DNA of 6,463 bases, from contig CANLGS010000254.1 of NCBI GenBank assembly GCA_947490035.1, forward strand, positions 1 through 6,463. Direction: 5' to 3'. The notes below the pieces were generated by a model. The model was given only the letters and a program-made list of their open reading frames with translations. It searched no databases and had not been told where the DNA came from. This document shows, piece after piece, positions 1 through 4,434 of the stretch (position 1 is the first letter of the stretch; each line of letters begins with the position of its first letter). This DNA comes from Gemmataceae bacterium (lineage in GTDB: Bacteria; Planctomycetota; Planctomycetia; Gemmatales; Gemmataceae). The position numbers and the translations under genes were made by a program.

Positions 1-27
1 CAGAGAGCCCGACCGGTTACGCCCAAA

Positions 28-1503
28 TCACTTCACCATCGCACTGACGACGAAGCCGATGCCCATCAGCGAGAGCAGCACCACGCCGACGAGAAGGAAA
101 GCGGTCATCCACACGGGCACCGATTCGCGGCGAGCGAGCGGCTTGGGCGCCTTGTGCCGCGGCGGGGCCGGCGTGTTGTCCAGTTCCATCGGCGTCGTGT
201 CGCCGGCCGTCTCCGCGGTGATCTGCGCCCACGGCGACGAATCCGCCACCGGCGTCACGACGAACCGGCCCGAACCGGGCGCGGGCGCGTGCCCGTGCCC
301 GTCCGACCCGTCCGGCCGCGCGTGCCGCCCGCTCAGGTAGCCGCTGTCGGGCGCGTATCCCGTATTCGGCAACTCGAAGGTGACGCTGTCCATCGGGATC
401 GCGACCGGCACGCACGCCGCGTCCAGGTGGACGAGCAACTCGCCAGATGATTTGAACCGCGCCGCCGGGTGCTTCACCAGCAGCCGGTGAACGATCGCGG
501 CCACCTCCGCGGGCACGTCCGTCCGCAACCGCTCGACGCGCGGCGCCTCTTCACGCGTCAACCGGCGGGCCGTCTCTTCCGGCGTGGAACTCGCGAACGG
601 CGAGTGACCCGTTAAGAGGAAGTAGAAGACACAACCGAGCGAATACAGGTCGGAACGAGCGTCGGCCACGTGCGGGTTGTGCAACTGCTCCGGGGCGACG
701 TAATCGGGCGCGCCGGCCACCAACCGCGGGATGCCGAAGTCCGCGATCTTCACCGCCAGCGGCGCCGACGACGTCGCCCGCGCGACCAGCAGGTTGCCCG
801 GCTTCAGGTCGCGGTGAACCATGCCCTGCTCGTGGGCGTGCTTCAGGCCGTGCGCGATCTGCCGCACGAACTCGCACGCCTCATCGACCGGTAAGGGGCC
901 GCGCTGCCGCACGAGCGCGTCGAGACTCGGCCCGTCCACGAATTCGAGCACGAGGTAGAAGCGGTCGTGCAGTTCGTTCGCGTCGTAAGCGGTGACGATG
1001 TTCGGGTGGGACAGATTCCCGGCGGTGCGCACCTCGCGCTGGAACGCCTGCCGCGATTCCGGGGTGCGCGTCAGTTCGGCGGACAGCACCTTGACGGCGA
1101 CCGCCCGGTTCATGGTGCGGTGCTTCGCCTTGTACACGCGGCTCATGGACCCGCGGCCGACCTGATCGAGGATGACGTACTGGCCGAGTTGGAACCCGTC
1201 GGTGCGGCCGGACAGCAGCCGGTCGGCCTGGAACCGCGTGAGCAGCCCGGCGGCGACGAGCGCGCCGGCCGCGTCGGTCGCGGACCCCGGCGGCGCGGCG
1301 GCTGACGCCTTCAGTTGCTGGTTGGGGGTGAGCAGCCCGGCGGCGCGCACCGCTTCGAGGAGCGCGTCGCGGTCGGCGAGTGTGAGTGTGGTAGGCATGG
1401 ACGACGCACCGCGCCGGCGGGGGCGGGGACGCCGACGGACGCCCGTCGGGTTGTCGGCCGGCGATTCCGTGCCCGCCGGCTCGTGTTCGGTTGGTCGAAC
1501 CAC
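28..1503 (-). CDS. Membrane-anchored Hanks-type serine/threonine protein kinase
   Basis: 491-residue protein, probably phosphorylating Ser/Thr on unknown cytoplasmic substrates. Residues 40-100 form a helical region ending in LLTRFQADRLLSGRTDGF, typical of planctomycete kinases. The kinase domain spans about 108-363: Gly-rich loop GRGSMSRV (116-123, third Gly replaced by Ser), catalytic Lys138 in VAVKVL, alpha-C Glu157, HRDLKPGN with Asp232 and Asn237, DFG at 255-257 and PEQ at 271-273. All catalytic residues are present, so activity is expected. The activation segment is very short, with no Ser/Thr between DFG and APE. A Pro/Gly/His-rich linker (about 364-460) leads to one membrane helix (about 463-488) that ends the protein, leaving no sensor domain outside. 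The GTG start at 1503 is chosen because AGGTGG lies 6 nt upstream. An ATG at 1398 (MPTTLTLADRD) is the alternative and would remove a 35-residue Arg/Pro-rich extension. The gene is divergent from the metal-efflux genes and no functional link is visible. The kinase call is certain; substrate and signal are unknown. Confidence 0.93.
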   Translation of the reverse strand: MVRPTEHEPAGTESPADNPTGVRRRPRPRRRGASSMPTTLTLADRDALLEAVRAAGLLTPNQQLKASAAAPPGSATDAAGALVAAGLLTRFQADRLLSGRTDGFQLGQYVILDQVGRGSMSRVYKAKHRTMNRAVAVKVLSAELTRTPESRQAFQREVRTAGNLSHPNIVTAYDANELHDRFYLVLEFVDGPSLDALVRQRGPLPVDEACEFVRQIAHGLKHAHEQGMVHRDLKPGNLLVARATSSAPLAVKIADFGIPRLVAGAPDYVAPEQLHNPHVADARSDLYSLGCVFYFLLTGHSPFASSTPEETARRLTREEAPRVERLRTDVPAEVAAIVHRLLVKHPAARFKSSGELLVHLDAACVPVAIPMDSVTFELPNTGYAPDSGYLSGRHARPDGSDGHGHAPAPGSGRFVVTPVADSSPWAQITAETAGDTTPMELDNTPAPPRHKAPKPLARRESVPVWMTAFLLVGVVLLSLMGIGFVVSAMVK

Positions 1504-1509
1504 GGGACA

Positions 1510-1515
1510 CCACCT
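1510..1515 (-). promoter_or_regulatory. Ribosome binding site supporting the GTG start of the kinase
   Basis: On the minus strand this reads AGGTGG, 6 nt before the GTG at 1503. The alternative ATG at 1398 has no comparable purine-rich motif upstream (the preceding bases are GC-rich, with GTGCGTCGTCC next to the ATG). This favours the longer protein. Confidence 0.55.
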
Positions 1516-1525
1516 GAGTGTAGGA

Positions 1526-1549
1526 GACGATTCCCGCGCCGCCCGTTCC
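1526..1549 (-). promoter_or_regulatory. Candidate ECF-sigma-type promoter of the kinase
   Basis: On the minus strand GGAAC (1549-1545) is followed after 15 nt by CGTC (1529-1526). This matches the general ECF-sigma pattern of GGAAC/TGAAC near -35 and CGTC/CGTT near -10. CGTC ends 22 nt before the GTG at 1503, leaving room for a short leader containing the AGGTGG site. The assignment is by motif only, and a chance match in GC-rich DNA is possible. A sigma-70-like TACACT lies just downstream (1517-1522 on the minus strand) but lacks a convincing -35. Confidence 0.3.
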
Positions 1550-1668
1550 GCGCGGATTCGCGTGCCGTCCGAATCTTCCTGAACCTCACACAGTCAAGAC
1601 GACCGACCGCCGGTTTTCGACGTAACGGCGGGGTAACGCGTGGGAACCAGGGGCTTGCGACCCAGAGC

Positions 1669-1745
1669 CTTCGGTCTTCAGAGTGGTCCGCGAGCGGTCT
1701 GAGAAAACCGCTCGCGGAGCGAGCGGACCACTCTGAAGACCGAAG
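1669..1745. repeat. 77-bp long palindromic element (REP/MITE-like)
   Basis: The outer arms are perfect 23-nt inverted repeats at 1669-1691 and 1723-1745; the left arm begins CTTCGGTCTTCAGAGTGG. An inner perfect 12-bp stem, TCCGCGAGCGGT (1687-1698) with its complement at 1707-1718, surrounds an 8-nt loop. The two stems compete for 1687-1691, so a folded strand would have about 18 bp outer plus 12 bp inner pairs, with a 9-nt bulge on the right side. The right half can also form its own hairpin (CCGCTCG at 1708-1714 with CGAGCGG at 1720-1726), as can the left (CCGC-GA-GCGG, 1688-1697). There is no T-run after it on either strand and the flanking genes diverge, so it is a poor terminator candidate. 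It is more likely a dispersed palindromic repeat or a non-autonomous mobile relic. No clear target-site duplication was seen. Confidence 0.85.
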
Positions 1746-1749
1746 CGCA

Positions 1750-1777
1750 TTGACTCCCGCGCGCACGCGGGTGTACA
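1750..1777 (+). repeat. 28-bp direct repeat, upstream copy (degenerate promoter/operator)
   Basis: Identical over 28 bp to the copy at 1813-1840, with identity ending exactly at both edges. The start-to-start distance is 63 bp, close to six helical turns, so both copies lie on the same DNA face. It contains TTGACT, then the dyad CCCGCG-CGCA-CGCGGG, then TGTACA. The sequence after it is GAAT, so the -10 position reads TACAGA and is a weaker match than in the downstream copy. It may act as a second regulator site or a weak upstream promoter. Confidence 0.9.
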
Positions 1778-1788
1778 GAATGGTACAC
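1771..1788. promoter_or_regulatory. Dyad GTGTAC-N6-GTACAC, possible repressor site
   Basis: Perfect 6-bp inverted repeat with a 6-nt centre, overlapping the right end of the upstream 28-bp repeat and lying 25 bp before the -35 box of the downstream copy. It has a TGTAC/GTACA core somewhat like BlaI/CopY-family operators (TACAnnTGTA), but the spacing does not fit that consensus. The role is inferred only from symmetry and position. Confidence 0.35.
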
Positions 1789-1812
1789 GATGTCTGGGGC
1801 AACGGGCAAAAC

Positions 1813-1840
1813 TTGACTCCCGCGCGCACGCGGGTGTACA
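1813..1840 (+). repeat. 28-bp direct repeat, downstream copy (promoter-proximal)
   Basis: Second identical copy of the repeat at 1750-1777, separated from it by 35 bp. It supplies the -35 box and most of the -10 box of the promoter directly before the Cys-rich gene. The dyad CCCGCG-CGCA-CGCGGG (1819-1834) takes up 16 of the 18 bp between the two boxes. A dyad in the spacer is how MerR-family activators such as CueR bind. A GC-rich repressor site, for example CsoR-like, is also possible. Confidence 0.9.
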
Positions 1841-1842
1841 AT
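1813..1842 (+). promoter_or_regulatory. Sigma-70-type promoter of the Cys-rich/cusBA operon
   Basis: TTGACT (1813-1818, five of six matches to TTGACA) and TACAAT (1837-1842, five of six matches to TATAAT) are separated by 18 bp. The long spacer with an internal dyad suggests a regulated promoter. Transcription would begin about 6-8 nt past the -10 box, that is around 1848-1850, at the ATG at 1849 itself. Confidence 0.7.
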
Positions 1843-1848
1843 ACCTCC

Positions 1849-2319
1849 ATGCGGACGCTGCGCACAACCCGGCCGACCCTCTGCCTGCTGCTCGCGGTCG
1901 CGACCGCGCTGGTTGCGGTCGTCCCCGCCCGCGCCTGCGTGTGTCCACCGCTCGCCAAGACTCCGGTAGGCGCGCCGGTCGCGCCCCCCGCGAAGCCGTG
2001 CTGCCCGCCCGCCGCGAAGCACGCCTGCTGCGCCTCGGCTTCGACCGGTGCCGCGAAGGCTTCCTGCTGCGACCACGCCCCGATCCCGACCGACGCGCCC
2101 GGTTGCCACTGCCCGCGGTGCGACTGCGACGCGCCCGCCGCCCCGCCGGCACCAACCGCTCCGGCTCCGACGGCTCCCCAGTTGGACGACGCGACGCCCT
2201 CAATAGTTCCCCCGTCCTTCGTTTCCGGTCCGCCCACAACCGCGGCGCACGCCGCACGCTCAGTCCCAACAATTCCGCCCACCGACCTGGTCATTTCCCT
2301 CGCGCGCCTGACCTGCTAG
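1849..2319 (+). CDS. Secreted Cys-rich putative metal-binding protein
   Basis: 156 residues, not recognised as a named family. The N-terminus is a clear Sec signal peptide: Arg-containing n-region, hydrophobic stretch LCLLLAVATALVAVV and PARA before a likely signal peptidase I cut after Ala29. Arg at -2 argues against a lipoprotein. The mature protein starts at Cys30 and has 12 cysteines within residues 30-93: CVC, three CC pairs (51-52, 60-61, 73-74) and GCHCPRCDCD at 85-94, with His58, His76 and His87 among them. A Pro/Ala-rich linker (95-110) and a Cys-free tail follow, ending in a lone Cys156. Such spacing suits thiolate binding of Cu(I), Ag(I) or Zn(II), in the manner of a metallothionein-like buffer. 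The genes downstream, 99 bp away with no visible terminator, encode CusB- and CusA-like proteins, so a periplasmic role handing metal to the pump is plausible but inferred. The ATG at 1849 is the only good start. There is no Shine-Dalgarno site, and the -10 box ends 6 nt before it. Confidence 0.8.
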   Translation: MRTLRTTRPTLCLLLAVATALVAVVPARACVCPPLAKTPVGAPVAPPAKPCCPPAAKHACCASASTGAAKASCCDHAPIPTDAPGCHCPRCDCDAPAAPPAPTAPAPTAPQLDDATPSIVPPSFVSGPPTTAAHAARSVPTIPPTDLVISLARLTC

Positions 2320-2418
2320 CCCCTCCGCGCGCTTCTCCACGTTTCTCACTCCGACCGCGTTGTTGCGTGGCCCTCCGGGACCGACGCTAAACCTTTTGCG
2401 CCTTGGGGAGGACCGCCC
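2320..2418 (+). other. Short gap between the Cys-rich gene and the adaptor gene
   Basis: 99 bp with no convincing hairpin-plus-T-run terminator and no clear promoter. This is consistent with read-through from the promoter at 1813-1842. It ends in a strong ribosome binding site for the next gene. Confidence 0.6.
2405..2412 (+). promoter_or_regulatory. Ribosome binding site fixing the GTG start of the adaptor
   Basis: GGGGAGGA lies 6 nt before the GTG at 2419. This strong site settles the non-ATG start; the first in-frame ATG (residue 70) lies inside the metal-binding domain. Confidence 0.8.
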
Positions 2419-4434
2419 GTGTCCACACCTGTTTCTGGCCGCACGTATCGCGCGCTGAAACTCGCCGTTCTGGTGCCGCTCGCCAGGCTCCGGTTCCTGT
2501 TCGTCCTCGGCGCCATCGGCGTTCTCATCGTGAAGTGGGACGACCTCGTCGCCGGCTACGACAAGTACGTGCGACCCGCCGCGAGCGCCGACGCGCACGA
2601 CCCCAACCACGAATACTTCTGCCCGATGCACCCGACCGTCGTGCGCGACTCGAAGAAGGACAAGTGCCCGATCTGCTTCATGCCGCTGTCGAAGCGGAAG
2701 AAGGGCGAGCCGTCCGATGTCGCGCTCCCGGCCGGCACCGTCGCCAGGGTGCAACTCAGCCCGTACCGGATCGCGCTCGCCGGCGTGCGCACGGCGCCCG
2801 TCGAGTACCACGCGCTCACGCGCGAGATTAACACCGTCGGCACGGTCGAGTTCGACGAGCGCAAGTTGAAGGCGGTCGCGGCGCGCGTGAAGGGGCGGAT
2901 CGACACCCTCCGCGTCAACCAGACCGGGCAGATGGTCCACGCCGGCGACCCGCTCGCCGAACTCTACAGCCCCGACCTCGTCGTCACCGTTCAGAACCTG
3001 CTCGACGCGCGGACTTCCACCAACAAGGTTCAAGAGACGCTCGCACGCGACCGCCTCAAGTTGTGGGGCATCGACGACGCGCAGGTGGAGGAGATCGCGA
3101 AGGCCGGCAAGCCGATCACGCACCTCACGATCCGCTCACCGATTAACGGGCACGTGCTCAAGAAGTTCGTGCGCGAGGGGCAGTACGTCGAGGAGGGCGG
3201 CGCGCTGTTCGACGTGGCCGACCTCTCGACGGTGTGGGTGCAGGCCCAACTGTACGAGGACGACCTCGCGTTCCTCCCGGCCGGCGGGCACGACCCGAAG
3301 ACCGGCAAACCCGACTTCGCGCTCGAAGCCAGCGCCGCAACGCGAGCGTTCCCCGGCCGCCCGTTCGCGGGCACGCTGTCGTTCCTGTTCCCGCACGTCG
3401 ATGCCGAAACGCGCACGCTCACGGTCCGGTTCGACGTGCCGAACGCGAAGCACGAACTGCGGCCCGGCATGACCGCGACCGTCACGCTGAAACTCGGTTA
3501 CGACCTGCTGGCGAAGACCCCGGCCGGCGCCGGACTTCAGACCCGCGACGGCAAGACGCTTGCCGTCGCGGAAGCGAGCGTGATCGACACCGGCGCGCGA
3601 AAGGTCGTGTACCGCCAGTCGCTGCCGGACACGTTCGACGGCATCGCGGTGGAACTCGGCGCGAAGCTCCACGCCGCCGACGGGACCGTCTTCTACCCGG
3701 TGCTGTCGGGCCTCGCGGAGGGCGACCGCGTCGTCACCGCCGGTTCCTTCTTGATTGACGCGGAGACGCGGCTGAACCCGGCGCTCGGCTCGACCTACAT
3801 CGGCGGCAGTTCCGGCGGCAAGGGTGGCACGGCGATGCGGCCCACCACGCCCGAAGACAAGGACGCGAAAGCGGTGGCCGGGCTGCGCCTGCTGCCGCCC
3901 GCGGAGCGAAAGATCGCGGAGGCGCAGGTGTGGTGCCCGGTGCAGCGCGACCGGCTCGGCGTCATGGGCAAGCCGGTGAAGGTGAGCGCCGGCAGTGGCG
4001 GTCCGCTGTACGTCTGCTGCGAGGCGTGCCGCGCGGAGGCCGAGGCGAACCCGCCAGAGATGTTCGACCGCGTCGCGGAGATGAAGCAGACGCGCACCGT
4101 CGCCGCGCCGCCGGAGCCGGCCGCACCGGTCACAACCGCGCCGGCCGCGGCCAAGCTCCCGCTGTCCGCGGAACGGCTGGCGAAGACCCTCGCGGGGTTG
4201 GGCAAGCTCACCGACGACGACCGCAAGCGGGCCGTCGCGCAGCGCCTCTGCCCGGTGCAGGACAAGCCGCTCGGCCTCATGGGTAAGCCTCTTGAGTTGA
4301 TGCTTGACGGCACCCCGGTGTTCCTCTGCTGCGCGTCGTGCCTGGACGACGCGAAAGCCGACCCGAAGGGCATTCGCAAGAAGGCCGAGGAGTTCAAGAA
4401 GCTGCCGCCCATCCTGCCGGAGGGCGCGCCGTGA
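2419..4434 (+). CDS. cusB: CusB-type RND efflux periplasmic adaptor with extra metal-binding domains
   Basis: 671-residue membrane-fusion protein of a heavy-metal RND pump, linking the inner-membrane permease to an outer-membrane channel. It is far longer than E. coli CusB (about 400). An N-terminal membrane anchor (about 24-40) precedes a heavy-metal-binding domain, YFCPMHP (66-72) with CPICFMPL (83-90); the usual CGM is CFM here. The adaptor core follows: split lipoyl halves (about 151-186 and 232-268, RSPINGHV), a short helical hairpin (187-230) of the CusB kind, a beta-barrel (about 270-360, ending LRPGMTATV) and a membrane-proximal domain (to about 455). A Gly-rich linker (462-470) leads to two homologous C-terminal modules, each CPVQ...LG[VL]MGKP...CC..C: Cys506/533/534/537 and Cys611/637/638/641. 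They resemble the YHS/TRASH kind of Cys metal site, though I cannot assign a family firmly. The GTG start is supported by the preceding GGGGAGGA. Its stop overlaps the permease start by 4 nt, so the two are translationally coupled. Copper or silver is the likeliest substrate; Zn/Co/Cd (CzcB-type) cannot be excluded. Confidence 0.92.
   Translation: MSTPVSGRTYRALKLAVLVPLARLRFLFVLGAIGVLIVKWDDLVAGYDKYVRPAASADAHDPNHEYFCPMHPTVVRDSKKDKCPICFMPLSKRKKGEPSDVALPAGTVARVQLSPYRIALAGVRTAPVEYHALTREINTVGTVEFDERKLKAVAARVKGRIDTLRVNQTGQMVHAGDPLAELYSPDLVVTVQNLLDARTSTNKVQETLARDRLKLWGIDDAQVEEIAKAGKPITHLTIRSPINGHVLKKFVREGQYVEEGGALFDVADLSTVWVQAQLYEDDLAFLPAGGHDPKTGKPDFALEASAATRAFPGRPFAGTLSFLFPHVDAETRTLTVRFDVPNAKHELRPGMTATVTLKLGYDLLAKTPAGAGLQTRDGKTLAVAEASVIDTGARKVVYRQSLPDTFDGIAVELGAKLHAADGTVFYPVLSGLAEGDRVVTAGSFLIDAETRLNPALGSTYIGGSSGGKGGTAMRPTTPEDKDAKAVAGLRLLPPAERKIAEAQVWCPVQRDRLGVMGKPVKVSAGSGGPLYVCCEACRAEAEANPPEMFDRVAEMKQTRTVAAPPEPAAPVTTAPAAAKLPLSAERLAKTLAGLGKLTDDDRKRAVAQRLCPVQDKPLGLMGKPLELMLDGTPVFLCCASCLDDAKADPKGIRKKAEEFKKLPPILPEGAP
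3880..4086 (+). repeat. C-terminal Cys module, copy 1, within cusB
   Basis: Encodes residues 488-556 of the adaptor. After a charged helix (PPAERKIAEAQ) come CPVQ at 506-509, LGVMGKP at 513-519 and CCEAC at 533-537, then a helix rich in Ala and Glu. It aligns throughout with the second copy, with one extra residue in the loop before the CC pair. Four cysteines per copy could form one metal site. Confidence 0.75.
4192..4401 (+). repeat. C-terminal Cys module, copy 2, within cusB
   Basis: Encodes residues 592-661 of the adaptor. It shares the order helix (DDDRKRAVAQ), CPVQ at 611-614, LGLMGKP at 618-624, CCASC at 637-641 and charged tail helix with copy 1. A Pro/Ala-rich linker (561-580) separates the copies. 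The nucleotide sequences have diverged, so the duplication is old rather than recent. Confidence 0.75.
4419..4424 (+). promoter_or_regulatory. Ribosome binding site of the permease gene, inside cusB
   Basis: GGAGGG lies 6 nt before the GTG at 4431, within the last codons of the adaptor gene. With the GTGA overlap it supports GTG 4431 as the true start and implies coupled translation of the two pump subunits. Confidence 0.8.

Larger units (their letters stand above)
1504..1848. other. Divergent intergenic region between kinase and metal-efflux operon
   Basis: 345 bp without a supportable gene. From left to right it holds the candidate kinase promoter and ribosome binding site, about 120 bp (1550-1668) in which I see no strong feature, the 77-bp palindrome, and the two 28-bp repeats with associated dyads that end at the start codon of the Cys-rich gene. 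Long open frames run through it on both strands, as expected in high-GC DNA. Their translations are Arg-rich or simply mirror the palindrome, so I do not regard them as coding. Confidence 0.8.

Noticed and set aside
1..27. Downstream flank of the kinase
   Set aside because: Too short to show a terminator or another gene; nothing could be supported.
1669..1745. Rho-independent terminator
   Set aside because: No T-run follows on either strand, and the flanking genes are divergent, so no transcript is expected to end here.
1750..1840. Possible minimal CRISPR array: two 28-bp repeats with an internal dyad and a 35-bp spacer
   Set aside because: There are only two copies, no cas genes, and the repeat itself contains promoter boxes and abuts a start codon. 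A duplicated promoter/operator explains it better.
1315..1848. Upstream in-frame extension of the Cys-rich gene
   Set aside because: It would run through the palindrome, both 28-bp repeats and the kinase 5' end. The promoter and the signal peptide both place the start at 1849.
1941..2390. Plus-strand frame of 149 codons overlapping the Cys-rich gene
   Set aside because: Arg-rich, without a signal peptide or start context. The overlapping frame has a good signal peptide, patterned cysteines and a promoter.
2260..3672. Overlapping minus-strand open frames opposite cusB (287, 178 and 151 codons)
   Set aside because: They mirror the adaptor coding frame and show no conserved motifs of their own.
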